A stretch of DNA of 64,000 bases from CAWIHK01 sp963835935. Its GTDB lineage: Bacteria > Bacteroidota > Ignavibacteria > UBA10030 > CAVZMI01. Below the pieces are notes generated by a model. That model did no database searches, was not told the DNA's origin, and saw only the letters and a program-made list of their open reading frames with translations. Shown here piece by piece: positions 34,701-46,002 of the stretch; the stretch's first letter is position 1, and the number at the start of each line of letters is the position of its first letter. The stretch lies in NCBI GenBank assembly GCA_963835935.1, contig CAWIHK010000005.1:372001-436000 (forward strand), in the 5' to 3' direction. A program made the translations under genes and the position numbers.

Positions 34701-37700
34701 ATGAAAATGGTAAAGTACTTTCTATTTCTTAGTCTTGCTTGTTTTCTCATCGCCGGTGTGGCTGAAGCGAAAACCAGAAAGCATGCCAAATCAACATCGA
34801 TTCCTGTTACAACACCGTATAAAATTTGGAGAACCAACACTGCTCCTATAATCGATGGAAAGATGGATAAAATATGGTGTTCTATTCCTTGGGTTTGGCA
34901 AGACCATTATACAATTCAGGGAACTGCTACTCCGGATAGTGAAGATTATATTGGCTTGACGAAGGCAATGTGGGATGACAACAATTTGTATCTCCTGTTC
35001 TATTCCGAAGCGCCAAACATTTATGATAACCCCGCAAATCCAGCTTGGAACCAGACTGACGATGAAGTTTATATTTCAGCAACAAATTCTAAAAGTACAT
35101 CTGGATATACCCCAACAGATTACTGCCTCCAATTTCCTCATTACCTAAAAGGTAAAGGAAATGTTGTTGGTACGGTCATAAGTGGAGGGAACTTTGATTC
35201 TACTGGTTGTGCATTCGCAATCCAAGATGATAATTCTAGTGCTACAGATTCAACTGCAGGACTTGGTGGTTGGTTCTTGGAATTGAAGATTCCGCTTTCA
35301 GATATTTTTGAAAATTCTGGTGTTACACCTGTCGCTGGAACCGTAATAGGATGGGATTTACAACAAGATATTGTGGAAGATCCTTGGGCCACTGGACGTC
35401 AATACATATCATGTTGGTGGGACACTGAGAATCTTAATTGGAGAGAAACCGATACGTTTGGCGAAGCTATCCTTTCGCCTGATGTAAATATCGGGGCAGC
35501 AAAAATAATAAAAACTAATCAAGCAATCACTATCGATGGTGTCAAGGACGCTGCTTATGCAGCATCTGAAGATCAGAGTGCAGACTATTGGCGCTTTGTC
35601 GATGGCACAACAAGTGATTGCCCGAATCCATCGGATGCAAATGTCATAGCCTCGACATTATACGATGATAATAATCTATATTTATTTTTCGATGTTAACG
35701 ACAATAACATAACTGATATCCCCTCAACTCCATTTTGGAACCAATCTGCAGTTGAGTTTTTCCTTGGTCCAGATGACAAGGCATATCCATATAGTTCTCT
35801 AGATCAACAATATATAATTCCAAATTGGATGAAAGGACAAGAAGCTAGTGAACTTACATCTATTTTTGGTGGGAAAATAGATACTACAGGTTGTGCGTTC
35901 AAAATTGCGGATAAAGCTGATGGTACAGGTTATAGTGTTGAAGTGCAGATTCCATGGGCGAATCTGAACCTGGGCCTCCCAATAGCAGAAGGTACTACAA
36001 TAGGATATTTGTTTGGGATGGATTATTCCAGCAGTGGTAGCTATCGTACAGGTGTTGCTAAATGGTGGGATAATACAAACGGTTCATGGAACGATGCAAA
36101 TACTTGGGGTGAAGCGGTTCTTGGAAATGGAGGAAGCACTGTAATCACTCCGACTGTGAAAACTATAGCAGCGACATCGGTGACGAATACTTCAGCAGTA
36201 TTAAACGCCACAGTTAATCCGAACGGAGGAGCAACGACAGCGTACTTCGAATGGGGAACTGATAAAACATTATCGTCTCCAGTAGTTACATCTTCACAAG
36301 ATTTAGGATCGGGCAAGAATAATCAGCAGGTTGCGGCCAATCTAACAGGACTAAGCCCCAACACTGCGTATTACTATCGTATCGTTGCTCAGGATAGCGG
36401 AAGAACGGCACGCGGATCGATTGTTAGTTTTACGACATCCAACACCGACTTGCGGGCTTCAATCGTTAACGGTCATGTTCTCTTGGAATGGAGTTCGATT
36501 CCCGGAGCAGTTAGCTATAATATATATCGCGGAACGCAATATGATTTTGTTCCTGATGTTAGTAACCGTATCTCTGAAAATATTCTGGATGAAGATCCTG
36601 AAACAGCTGGAATTCAATGGACGGATCCGTCGACAACAGTTGTTGGAGATACCGCTGTGCATCACTTCTGGCGTGTTTCGGGAATGTGTGCAAACACAAT
36701 GCCCAGGTTGGTTCGAAAATTATCAAAAATTGCAGCCGGTGTAAATCATACTGTTACTGGAAAAGTGTTCAATTCAGATCAAAGCATACCGGAAGATTCT
36801 GAAATCCAGTTTGAGGCATACATTGCATCACGGCCTGCAGAAGTACTCAACGAAACGACAGTCGGATGCGGTTATAAATCAGGATATTGGTTCATCAATG
36901 TTGGAAATTTACCGACAGCATGGTCGATCGGAGATACACTTCATGTTGATGTCCGAAATGTTGTTAATAATCAATTGGGAAAATTAAACCTTGTGTTGAC
37001 GAGAAACGATCCGGATATGGCTCCCGATCTAAATTTGAGTATAATTGTCGAGTCAGGTATTTCAAATGTAGCAGGAGAATTTGCTTATCCGTTATACTCA
37101 ACATCGGGCACAGATATAAATGAAATAGCCGTGGGGATGGATACAAGACTGACCAGGAATCCGATAAATAATGCCGAGGATCTTGTCAATGCGATTCCCC
37201 ATTGCACAGTCGGTTATTCGTGGAGTGCAACAGGCCAAGGATTCATCGGTCATCCAAAGGGATTACCTTTCAATAATTTTCCTGTTTATCAGGGTTATCC
37301 TTATGCAGTAAACGTGCCGGTAGACACTGTTTGGACCGTAGCAGGATGTTTGCCTGATACGAATTTTCACCTTATAACAACGCCTGGAACAGATATCAAT
37401 CATATCGCAGTACCGTTTTCGAAAAATAATTTAACCAACGCAGATTTATTGGTTCGCGACATTCCGGGCGGAACAACTGTGTACTCTTGGTCGGCAAGCT
37501 CACAGGGAGCGATCGGCCATGCAAAAGGATTGCCGTTCAATAACTTTTTAGTGAAACCGGGTTACCCGTATTATGTGAATGTAACTTGCGACAGCACCTG
37601 GCCTGCACCGCCAACGTTGGTAAGCAATCCTAACGCTTCTAAAAAGAACTCGAATGGAAGAGCAAAATCTTTGATTGCGTCTTCAAATAAAAAATCATCG

Positions 37701-38342
37701 TCAAACTCAAACATCAAACTTTCCGGGGGCGTCCCTCACATGGTTTATGGAAAATATAAAGGACGCATATCCGGTGGTATGAAAATGCGCGTGTGGGTTG
37801 CAAGTCGGTTGGATGAAGTACTGACCGAATCAATCGTGGGTACTGGATGCGATTCGACATACTGGTGGGTCAACGTTGGCACATTCCCAACACCGTGGAA
37901 AGCCGGCCAAATGCTTGAAGTTGAATTGGAAGACTCGACAAATCAACTGGGAGGAACTACGAGTATAAAGCTGACTAATGATGGCGCAGATTGCGCAGAC
38001 CTGATAAATGTCGACAAACCCATTAGAACTTTGAGAATTGAACAGGATGAAAGTGAGATTCCTAGAGATTATTCGCTTGTTGGAAATTTTCCAAATCCAT
38101 TCAATCCAACTACGACAATTGTGTATCATTTGCCTGAGTGTACAGATGTGACGATCGAAGTGTTCGACATGATCGGGAGATCTGTAAAGGTGTTATACAG
38201 CGGCACGCAAAAGCCGGGAGAGTACTTACTAAATTGGGATGGAACAAATAATAATGGATCGAAAGTAAGCTCCGGTGTCTATTTTTATAAAATGAAAACA
38301 AATGCCTACACAAGTACAAAAAAGATGATACTACTCAAATAA
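34701..38342 (+). CDS. Large secreted protein with CBM9-like domains and type IX sorting tail
   Basis: About 1213 residues from the ATG after GGAGGTAGT. A signal peptide (cleavage after AEA near residue 22) leads to two tandem CBM9-like beta-sandwiches (PIIDGKMDKIWCSIPWVWQD near 50 and ITIDGVKDAAYAASEDQSAD near 270). A fibronectin-like region with ATTAYFEWGTDKTLS follows, then two copies of an unnamed ~95-residue module (VTGKVF...SGYWFINVG and VYGKYK...TYWWVNVG) around a duplicated GEFAYPLYSTSGTD module. The C-terminus is a sorting domain (NFPNPFNPTTTIVYHLPE...GVYFYKMKTN). The CBM9 part suggests carbohydrate binding. No catalytic domain is seen. Confidence 0.85.
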   Translation: MKMVKYFLFLSLACFLIAGVAEAKTRKHAKSTSIPVTTPYKIWRTNTAPIIDGKMDKIWCSIPWVWQDHYTIQGTATPDSEDYIGLTKAMWDDNNLYLLFYSEAPNIYDNPANPAWNQTDDEVYISATNSKSTSGYTPTDYCLQFPHYLKGKGNVVGTVISGGNFDSTGCAFAIQDDNSSATDSTAGLGGWFLELKIPLSDIFENSGVTPVAGTVIGWDLQQDIVEDPWATGRQYISCWWDTENLNWRETDTFGEAILSPDVNIGAAKIIKTNQAITIDGVKDAAYAASEDQSADYWRFVDGTTSDCPNPSDANVIASTLYDDNNLYLFFDVNDNNITDIPSTPFWNQSAVEFFLGPDDKAYPYSSLDQQYIIPNWMKGQEASELTSIFGGKIDTTGCAFKIADKADGTGYSVEVQIPWANLNLGLPIAEGTTIGYLFGMDYSSSGSYRTGVAKWWDNTNGSWNDANTWGEAVLGNGGSTVITPTVKTIAATSVTNTSAVLNATVNPNGGATTAYFEWGTDKTLSSPVVTSSQDLGSGKNNQQVAANLTGLSPNTAYYYRIVAQDSGRTARGSIVSFTTSNTDLRASIVNGHVLLEWSSIPGAVSYNIYRGTQYDFVPDVSNRISENILDEDPETAGIQWTDPSTTVVGDTAVHHFWRVSGMCANTMPRLVRKLSKIAAGVNHTVTGKVFNSDQSIPEDSEIQFEAYIASRPAEVLNETTVGCGYKSGYWFINVGNLPTAWSIGDTLHVDVRNVVNNQLGKLNLVLTRNDPDMAPDLNLSIIVESGISNVAGEFAYPLYSTSGTDINEIAVGMDTRLTRNPINNAEDLVNAIPHCTVGYSWSATGQGFIGHPKGLPFNNFPVYQGYPYAVNVPVDTVWTVAGCLPDTNFHLITTPGTDINHIAVPFSKNNLTNADLLVRDIPGGTTVYSWSASSQGAIGHAKGLPFNNFLVKPGYPYYVNVTCDSTWPAPPTLVSNPNASKKNSNGRAKSLIASSNKKSSSNSNIKLSGGVPHMVYGKYKGRISGGMKMRVWVASRLDEVLTESIVGTGCDSTYWWVNVGTFPTPWKAGQMLEVELEDSTNQLGGTTSIKLTNDGADCADLINVDKPIRTLRIEQDESEIPRDYSLVGNFPNPFNPTTTIVYHLPECTDVTIEVFDMIGRSVKVLYSGTQKPGEYLLNWDGTNNNGSKVSSGVYFYKMKTNAYTSTKKMILLK

Positions 38343-38417
38343 TGTGATGGATTAAGCAGATAACACAATTTTTCACATCCATTGATGATAGAAATATTTT
38401 TTGATGAAGGAGTTATT

Positions 38418-41400
38418 ATGAAATTAATATCAAAGATAATCATTGCTCTTTTAATAACGGCATTTTCCTTTCCCGCATTCGGGCAGGCGCCGCCTCATCC
38501 ACGGTTACTCGAGAAAATTCGAAATAATAAAATTGAAAAACCTTATGCGTTGAAAAATATTGGAAAGATCAGAGCTGGCGGTGTCGACAAACCATGGACT
38601 TCACCCCAATTACATAAGAAAAATGGGGACGTGGCGAAAAATGTGCCTCAAAGAATTTTTGGGCCTGCAAGTTCGCCCTCCGGTTCATGGAAAGCTCTCA
38701 TGATTCTTGTTCAGTTTTCAGACAAACCTGCTCAAGTTGTGGCTACATCTTTTGATAATTTAGTTTTTAAGGATTCGGCTGGCACGCTCAGAGATTATTA
38801 TAAGAACATCAGCTATAACACACTTGATATTGTTACAGTCAATCTCCCCAGTTCAACAGGCTGGGTTAATGCTCCTCAATCGTATTCATATTACGTCAAC
38901 GGCCAAAACGGATTTGGCTCATATCCACAAAACGCTCAGAAGCTTGTCGAAGATGCTGTTGCCCTGGCGGCACCGATGGTAGATTATTCTAAGTATGACA
39001 ACGACGGCGACGGTTATGTAGATGCGTTATTCATTGTTCATAGTGGTCCCGGTGCGGAATTCACCGGTAGCAGCGATGACATCTGGTCGCATTCATGGGT
39101 TACAGCCACACCACTGTCGTATGATGGCGTTTCTATCTATCATTACTCGATGGAGCCTGAGTATTGGCTTACTCCCGGCGACATGACCATTGGTGTCTAT
39201 GCACACGAATTAGGCCACGCGGCGTTCGGTTTGCCCGATCTTTATGATACTGATTACAGTTCGGCAGGACTTGGTGTTTGGAGCATTATGGCAGGTGGAA
39301 GTTGGAACGGGGCGACAGGAATGGGAGAATCACCATCATACCCCGACGGATGGTGCCGTATACAAATGGGTTTTGTATCACCCACAGTGGTAACTGCAAA
39401 TGTTATTTCTCAAGCGATACCGGAAGTAGAAGATAATGCTACGCTCTTCAAACTTTGGAAGAACGGGGCACCCGGTTCACAATATTTTCTTATTGAAAAC
39501 AGACAACTGACATCTTATGATCAATATCTTCCCAATGGAGGATTGTTGATTTATCATGTTGATGAATCTGTTGTAGACGATAACAATGATGAGTGGTACC
39601 CCGGTCATACTTCGAGCGGCCACTACCTTGTTGCATTAGAACAAGCCGACGGTCTCTTCGATCTTGAACATGGTTATAATTGGGGTGATGCAGGTGATCC
39701 CTGGCCAGGTTCTACAAATAATATTTCATTTTCCAATTCCTCGACTCCGGATTCAAAGGATTATAATTTTTCCGCCACAGGAGTGAGTGTAAAAAAAATC
39801 AGTTCATCCTCTTCCACAATGAATTCAGATCTTGTGGTGGTACCCACCGATACGACGCTTAGAGTTGTTTCTCCGAATGGAGGAGAAACCTGGGCGGTAG
39901 GCTACACAAAACAAATTATCCTGGATGCTTTAAATGCGGGGACTCTCAAACTGGAATATACTGCAGATAATGGATCTACTTGGAATTCAATCGGAGATGT
40001 GAATCCCTCCATTCGCAGAACAACTGTATCATCCACTGCATGCCGCTCTCCGAAGTTGAAAAATACTCCCGAAAAAGATCCGGTGTTTAATGGCAGCGTT
40101 ATCAATTGGGTAGTTCCTAATTCACCTTCAGGACAATGCAAGATACGAGCAACGAGTGAATCCAATCCCGCACTCTCAGATCAAAGCGATTCTACATTTA
40201 CAATTTTTGCGCCTCCCCCGGGGCAATTCAGTATCGAGTTCAATTATGATGCGCTCGCTGTAACAGGTTCTACCGGAAATTTAGGTGCTGTTTTTATTCC
40301 CAACTCGAATGAATTCTGGACTTCGCGTTGGGCTTCCAATCTTTTTCATCGATGGACAAAACAAGGAACTCTTATTGAGGAATTTTCTATTTCCGGAGTG
40401 TCAAATACCACGAGTATGACGTACGACGGTACTTATATTTATGCTAGCTCTCTGTTTAGCACAACGATCAGCATTATTGATCCATCTACCAAAACTCTGA
40501 CAGGCACAATAACTTCACCATTCGCTGCACTCTTCATCACTTATGACCCAACTGCTGATGGCGGAAACGGAGGAATTTGGATTGGTAGTTGGACCACAGA
40601 TCTTGTTCTTATTAATAAATCCGGTATCACACTAAGGACACTTCCATACGCGAATTTAAATTCTGCTGGAAATATTGGCGCGGCTTATGATAATTTTTCT
40701 CCAGGTGGACCGTACATTTGGCTTTCGAGCCAGGACAACGGCCAATTAATTTCTCAAATTTCTCTTGCAACAGGATTACCGACAGGAATTCAACATGATA
40801 TCACGAGCGATATCGGTACTGGATTGAGCGGCGGTATATTCATATCAACAGGCATCATTAATGGCAAAGCCACGATCGGTGGAATTTTACAAGGTTATCC
40901 CGATAGATTATATGGATACCAGCTTTGTGATGTGGCTCCAAATATAACAGTGCTTTCACCAAATGGAAATGAACAGTGGGGAGTTGGTCTTTTAAAAAAG
41001 ATAAAATGGTCAAGTGGACTAATTGATAATGTAGAGATTGAATATTCAACTGATAATGGAGCAGACTGGACTCAAATAATCGCAAGCACACCTGCCGCAA
41101 GCGGAAGTTATTTGTGGACAATTCCAAATACTCTAAGTACTCAAGCTAAAGTAAAAATATCAAGCACAATCAATCCTTCTGTCAGCGATGAAAGTGATGC
41201 GACATTCACTATTTACCTGCCGCCAAATATGACAGTTGTTCCTGATTCTCTTGTAGCGACATTGGCAAAAGGCGACAGCACAACACAAACGATGACGATA
41301 GGAAATACTGGAATAGGTGATTTGAATTGGTCCGCAACTGTTAATTATTCACTTTCTACGTCAGTCAGAAAGTACAACCAAGGGACACGTATTATACCAA

Positions 41401-44400
41401 CTTCAAATCCTTCTAATACACCCAGCCTTGAGATTCGGAAAAAGAATTCTCATCCCAAATCTTTTGGGTTACATAATGAAAAAATTGCTGCTAGCGGATC
41501 ATTTAGGGAAACCTTTGAGAGCGGTATTCTTTCTTCTGTTTGGGCAACGAATCCGAATCATTCGCACGAAGTTACATCCGCAACCGCAGCAAATGGCACC
41601 GTTTACTCTCTCACACAAACGCGCGTCGCATCGTACCCTGGTCATTTCGATGGTGTCTATGCTAATTTTCCTCCCATTCAACCAGACCATATTTCGTTAT
41701 GGATCCGTGTAGGCGACGGGATGACGAGCCCTTACGATGCGGCGGCATATTTTGTTCTTGGCGATAGTGCTGTGGAATCGAATTTTGGAGCTTTCTGGTT
41801 CATGGCGCAGGGCGATGGTCATTTCGCGGTTTATCCCTTCGATGCTTCTTACAGCTATACTACAAACACATGGTATCATATTCAATTCTTGAATATCAAT
41901 TGGACTACAAAGACATTTGATTACTGTGTGAACGATACACTCATCGTTTCTGGTTTACCATTTCGTGCCCAGTCAACGGCAAACTTTTCTCAAGTGCATC
42001 TATATAGTTATACACCCAATGTACAGGCATGGTGGGATGAAATCAGCATAGGTGGACAAGAATTACCCTGGTTGTCAATCACACCTGCTTCGGGGACTGT
42101 TGCACCGGGAGGCTCGGAAAATATTACTGCGAAATTAAACTCAAATGGTTTACAGGAAGGAAACTATCAGTCAGCTATCGTAATAACAAGCAATGATTCC
42201 CTCAACAATCCTAAAAATATCCCGGCCCATCTCACAGTTAATGGTATCAGTGTTATTTCACCAAACGGAGGAGAAATTTGGCGAGTGGGCAAGTCAAAAC
42301 AAATTTCGTGGTCTTCTGCTGGAGTCTCTTCAGTAAAAATAGAATACACAACCGACAATGGAGTAAATTGGAACACAATCTCAGCAAGCACACTGGCAAG
42401 CAATGATACTTTAAGCTGGACAGTCCCTGCCGTTGCTTCAAATCAATGTGAGATAAGAATAAGCGATGCATCAAACCCAGCGTTGTTTGATGTAAGTGAT
42501 AATCCATTTACGATTGCATTTACACCTACAACAGAAACGGAGCCGAATAACACGGCCGCAACGGCAAATTACATCGAATATGGCGATAGCCTTGCCGCAA
42601 CAGTAGACCCTGTGGGTGATGTGGATTACTATAAATTCACAGCAATGGCTGGAGACACAGTAGAAATATATACGGCTGACCGGGGATCGTCTTCTATAAA
42701 CGGGATGATACAATTATACGATGAATCAGGAGGTTGGTTAAATTATAATTGTTATTATTCTTCATGGACTGACCAAAGAATGATATCCACGATAACATCA
42801 TCGGGAACCTTTTACATTAGATATTCTTATCAAGGAAACTGGGGCAGCTTCCCTAATGGTACACGAAAAAGGGACAGCGTACAAAAGTATACGAATATTT
42901 TAAACAAACCAAAGAAGAGTCCCTCACTCTCGAGCTATGATGCAGGAGATTATTATATCAAATTAAAGAAGTTCACTCCTGAGGTTCCTACGCTTTCGGG
43001 ATTTGGATATTATTATATCGATTACAATGCCATCGACTTGTATATAGGTTTGTATCCAAACGGATCAAATACAACCGTTACCCTCGATTACGGTGCTACA
43101 ACGAGCTATGGCAGTAGCATGAACATGACCGGAAGTCCGGTAAATTCACTTGGTGAATATGATATTTCATATTTATTAACCAGCCTACAACCAAACACAA
43201 TGTATCATTTCAGAATTACACTCACCAACAGTGTAGGTACGGCTGTAAGCGGAGACATGACGCTCCAAACGCCGGCACCACCCGATGGTTTTGTTTTCCA
43301 GACAAGCGGAATAAGTAATTACTTATTTGGCGTGAGTTTCACAGACGCAAATAATGGATGGGCGGTTGGCGATGGTGGAACAATCCTACGAACAACCAAC
43401 GGTGGTGCAACCTGGACACAACAAACAAGCGGAACGGGTTGGGGGTTGAATAGCGTAAGTTTCACAGACGCAAATAATGGATGTGCGGTCGGTGGTGGTT
43501 ATGGTGGAACAATCTTGCGAACAATAAACGGCGGTACAACATGGATACAACAAACAAGCGGAATGAGTGATTGGTTCTCGTTGAATGGCGTAAGTTTTAC
43601 AGATGCAAATAATGGATGTGCGGTTGGTGATGGTGGAACAATACTACAAACAACAGACGGCGGTGCTACCTGGACGCAGCAATCAAGCGGAACAGATAAT
43701 TTGTTGTATAGCGTGAGTTTCACAGATGCAAATAATGGATGTGCGGTTGGTGAGTGCGGAATAATCTTACGAACAACCGACGGGGGTACAACTTGGACGC
43801 AACAGACAAGCGGAACTAACAATTATTTGTATAGTGTAAGTTTTCTCGATGCAAATAATGGATATGCTGTCGGTGGTTATTGTTATGGCGGAATAATTTT
43901 ACGAACAACCAACGGCGGCACAACATGGACACAACAAACAAGCGGAATGAATTATTGGTTGTCGTTGTATAGCGTGAGTTTTACAGACGCAAATAATGGA
44001 TGTGCTGTTGGCGATGGTTATGGTGGAACAATATTACGAACGACCGACGGCGGCACAACTTGGACACAACAAAATAGCGGCACAACCAACCATTTAGGAG
44101 GAGTGAGCTACAAGAATAATGTGATCACAATCGTTGGTGGCTATGGGAAAATAATTCGATCAATGCAATCTCCTTCTAATTTGCGAGCTTCAATTGTCAA
44201 TAATCATGTTCTATTGGAATGGACGCCTTTAGCTGGTGCAACCGGTTATAATATTTATCGAGATACTCAATATAATTTTGTGCCCGATGTTGTAAATGGA
44301 ACAAATCTGATCGCTCAAAATGTGCAAGATGCCGATGAAGGAATCCCTGGTATCCAGTGGACCGATCCGGCCACAGGAGTTATTGGCGATACAACTATTC

Positions 44401-45875
44401 ATCATTTCTGGCGCATCACTGCGATCAGTCAGGGTGCAGAATCCGTTCGATCGAAAATTAGTCAGAAAATAAAATCGATTCCATCAAAAACCAGTCAGAG
44501 TATAGAATCGTCTCCATCGAATGTTGCAGGAGAATTTGCTTATCCTTTGTATTCAACATCTGGCACAGATTACAACGAAGTTGTTTTGGGAATGGATACA
44601 CGACAAACGAGAAATCCAATACACACCGCTGAAGATCTGGCTAATGCAATTCCTTATTGTACTGTTGTATATATGTGGAATCCATTACTTCAAGGATATG
44701 TGGGACATCCTAAAGGATTGTCGTTCAACAATTTCCCCGTGTATCCGGGTTATCCTTACGGCGTGAATATACCGGTTGATACAGTATGGACCGTAGCGGG
44801 TTGCGCACCAGACACTAGTTTTCATTTGGTCACAACGGCTGGAACAAGTATCAACCACATTGGAGTGCCATTTGGAAAAAGCAATTTAACTGATGCGAAT
44901 ACCCTTGTTGCAGATATTCCAGGTGGAACGGTTGTCTATAGTTGGGTAGCTGGATTACAGGGTGCGATGGGCCATCCGTTGGGAATGCCGTTCAATAACT
45001 TCTCCGTAAAAGCCGGATATCCATATTATGTAAACGTAACATCCGACACTACCTGGCCGATTGGGCCAACAATGGCACCAAAATCTAATGTTAATGCTAG
45101 CACAAAACTGGCAAAGGAAAACTCGATAAAACCTTCATCTGCAAATACGAAACTATCGAAAGCAACCATTAGTGTTAAATCTTCTAATTTGTCATTGAAG
45201 AAGACGTTATCTTCAAATTTGAGTTTGATGAAGACAGATGGAAGCATCAAGTTCTCCGGAGGAATACCACACATGGTATACGGCAAATATAACGCTCGAA
45301 ACAAAGCAGCATTGAAGATGCGCGTTTGGATCGCAGGACGTGTTGATGAAGTATTAACTGAATCAATTGTCGGTAGCGGATGTGATTCAACATACTGGTG
45401 GGTCAATATCGGCGCATTGCCAACACCATGGAAGAATGGCGAAACACTCGAAATCGAACTCGAAGATTCTATCAGCAAATTGGGAGGACGCACAAGTATA
45501 AAGCTGACGAAGAATGGAGCTGATTGCGTAGATTTGATAAGAGTTGATAAACCTGTACAAACGTTGGGAATCGAACAAAATGGAAATGATATTCCGAAAG
45601 AGTATTCGCTTGTAGGAAATTATCCAAATCCATTCAATCCGACAACGACCATAGTGTTTCGCTTGCCTGAGTGCACAGATGTGACGATCGAGGTGTTCGA
45701 CATGATAGGAAGATCAGTAAAGACACTGTACAGCGGCACGCAAAAACCAGGAGAGTACTTACTGAGCTGGGATGGAATAAATAATAATGGATCGAAAGTA
45801 AGCTCAGGTGTTTATTTTTATAAAATGAAGACACATGCGTATGTATGTACGAAGAAAATGCTTTTGATTAAATAA
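38418..45875 (+). CDS. Giant secreted M6-type metalloprotease with repeat domains and sorting tail
   Basis: About 2485 residues; ATG after GAAGGAG. Signal peptide ends near FPAFGQ. The M6 (immune-inhibitor-A-like) domain covers about 85-480, with zinc motif HELGHAAFGLPDLYD and Met-turn WSIMAGG. Three Ig-like domains begin SPNGGETW, SPNGNEQW and SPNGGEIW. A BACON-like LSITPASGTVAPGGSENITA, a PPC-type pre-peptidase domain (ETEPNNTAATANYIEYGDS) and a seven-blade YCF48-like repeat region follow. The tail shares the GEFAYPLYSTSG and VYGKYN modules with the 34701 gene and ends in NYPNPFNPTTTIVFRLPE. It probably digests proteins outside the cell. The metal ligands are all visible, but processing is unknown. 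Confidence 0.85.
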   Translation: MKLISKIIIALLITAFSFPAFGQAPPHPRLLEKIRNNKIEKPYALKNIGKIRAGGVDKPWTSPQLHKKNGDVAKNVPQRIFGPASSPSGSWKALMILVQFSDKPAQVVATSFDNLVFKDSAGTLRDYYKNISYNTLDIVTVNLPSSTGWVNAPQSYSYYVNGQNGFGSYPQNAQKLVEDAVALAAPMVDYSKYDNDGDGYVDALFIVHSGPGAEFTGSSDDIWSHSWVTATPLSYDGVSIYHYSMEPEYWLTPGDMTIGVYAHELGHAAFGLPDLYDTDYSSAGLGVWSIMAGGSWNGATGMGESPSYPDGWCRIQMGFVSPTVVTANVISQAIPEVEDNATLFKLWKNGAPGSQYFLIENRQLTSYDQYLPNGGLLIYHVDESVVDDNNDEWYPGHTSSGHYLVALEQADGLFDLEHGYNWGDAGDPWPGSTNNISFSNSSTPDSKDYNFSATGVSVKKISSSSSTMNSDLVVVPTDTTLRVVSPNGGETWAVGYTKQIILDALNAGTLKLEYTADNGSTWNSIGDVNPSIRRTTVSSTACRSPKLKNTPEKDPVFNGSVINWVVPNSPSGQCKIRATSESNPALSDQSDSTFTIFAPPPGQFSIEFNYDALAVTGSTGNLGAVFIPNSNEFWTSRWASNLFHRWTKQGTLIEEFSISGVSNTTSMTYDGTYIYASSLFSTTISIIDPSTKTLTGTITSPFAALFITYDPTADGGNGGIWIGSWTTDLVLINKSGITLRTLPYANLNSAGNIGAAYDNFSPGGPYIWLSSQDNGQLISQISLATGLPTGIQHDITSDIGTGLSGGIFISTGIINGKATIGGILQGYPDRLYGYQLCDVAPNITVLSPNGNEQWGVGLLKKIKWSSGLIDNVEIEYSTDNGADWTQIIASTPAASGSYLWTIPNTLSTQAKVKISSTINPSVSDESDATFTIYLPPNMTVVPDSLVATLAKGDSTTQTMTIGNTGIGDLNWSATVNYSLSTSVRKYNQGTRIIPTSNPSNTPSLEIRKKNSHPKSFGLHNEKIAASGSFRETFESGILSSVWATNPNHSHEVTSATAANGTVYSLTQTRVASYPGHFDGVYANFPPIQPDHISLWIRVGDGMTSPYDAAAYFVLGDSAVESNFGAFWFMAQGDGHFAVYPFDASYSYTTNTWYHIQFLNINWTTKTFDYCVNDTLIVSGLPFRAQSTANFSQVHLYSYTPNVQAWWDEISIGGQELPWLSITPASGTVAPGGSENITAKLNSNGLQEGNYQSAIVITSNDSLNNPKNIPAHLTVNGISVISPNGGEIWRVGKSKQISWSSAGVSSVKIEYTTDNGVNWNTISASTLASNDTLSWTVPAVASNQCEIRISDASNPALFDVSDNPFTIAFTPTTETEPNNTAATANYIEYGDSLAATVDPVGDVDYYKFTAMAGDTVEIYTADRGSSSINGMIQLYDESGGWLNYNCYYSSWTDQRMISTITSSGTFYIRYSYQGNWGSFPNGTRKRDSVQKYTNILNKPKKSPSLSSYDAGDYYIKLKKFTPEVPTLSGFGYYYIDYNAIDLYIGLYPNGSNTTVTLDYGATTSYGSSMNMTGSPVNSLGEYDISYLLTSLQPNTMYHFRITLTNSVGTAVSGDMTLQTPAPPDGFVFQTSGISNYLFGVSFTDANNGWAVGDGGTILRTTNGGATWTQQTSGTGWGLNSVSFTDANNGCAVGGGYGGTILRTINGGTTWIQQTSGMSDWFSLNGVSFTDANNGCAVGDGGTILQTTDGGATWTQQSSGTDNLLYSVSFTDANNGCAVGECGIILRTTDGGTTWTQQTSGTNNYLYSVSFLDANNGYAVGGYCYGGIILRTTNGGTTWTQQTSGMNYWLSLYSVSFTDANNGCAVGDGYGGTILRTTDGGTTWTQQNSGTTNHLGGVSYKNNVITIVGGYGKIIRSMQSPSNLRASIVNNHVLLEWTPLAGATGYNIYRDTQYNFVPDVVNGTNLIAQNVQDADEGIPGIQWTDPATGVIGDTTIHHFWRITAISQGAESVRSKISQKIKSIPSKTSQSIESSPSNVAGEFAYPLYSTSGTDYNEVVLGMDTRQTRNPIHTAEDLANAIPYCTVVYMWNPLLQGYVGHPKGLSFNNFPVYPGYPYGVNIPVDTVWTVAGCAPDTSFHLVTTAGTSINHIGVPFGKSNLTDANTLVADIPGGTVVYSWVAGLQGAMGHPLGMPFNNFSVKAGYPYYVNVTSDTTWPIGPTMAPKSNVNASTKLAKENSIKPSSANTKLSKATISVKSSNLSLKKTLSSNLSLMKTDGSIKFSGGIPHMVYGKYNARNKAALKMRVWIAGRVDEVLTESIVGSGCDSTYWWVNIGALPTPWKNGETLEIELEDSISKLGGRTSIKLTKNGADCVDLIRVDKPVQTLGIEQNGNDIPKEYSLVGNYPNPFNPTTTIVFRLPECTDVTIEVFDMIGRSVKTLYSGTQKPGEYLLSWDGINNNGSKVSSGVYFYKMKTHAYVCTKKMLLIK
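43325..44100 (+). repeat. Tandem ~130-bp repeats coding YCF48-like blades
   Basis: Six blades of the form SVSFTDANNG-x-AVG...GG-ILRTT-GG-TWTQQ plus one degenerate blade, with well-conserved DNA (acagacgcaaataatggatg). They encode a beta-propeller. In four blades the usual Trp of NGWAVG is Cys (TGT for TGG). Confidence 0.85.
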
Positions 45876-46002
45876 TTGTGATCTTTTCTTCCCCGATAAA
45901 TAACCAGCGGAGCGACACGTACAAATTTACGTTATGGGTATTCTGATTAGAATTATAAAAAAATTATTATAAATAATAAGAATCTTATTAAAAGGGAGAA
46001 AC

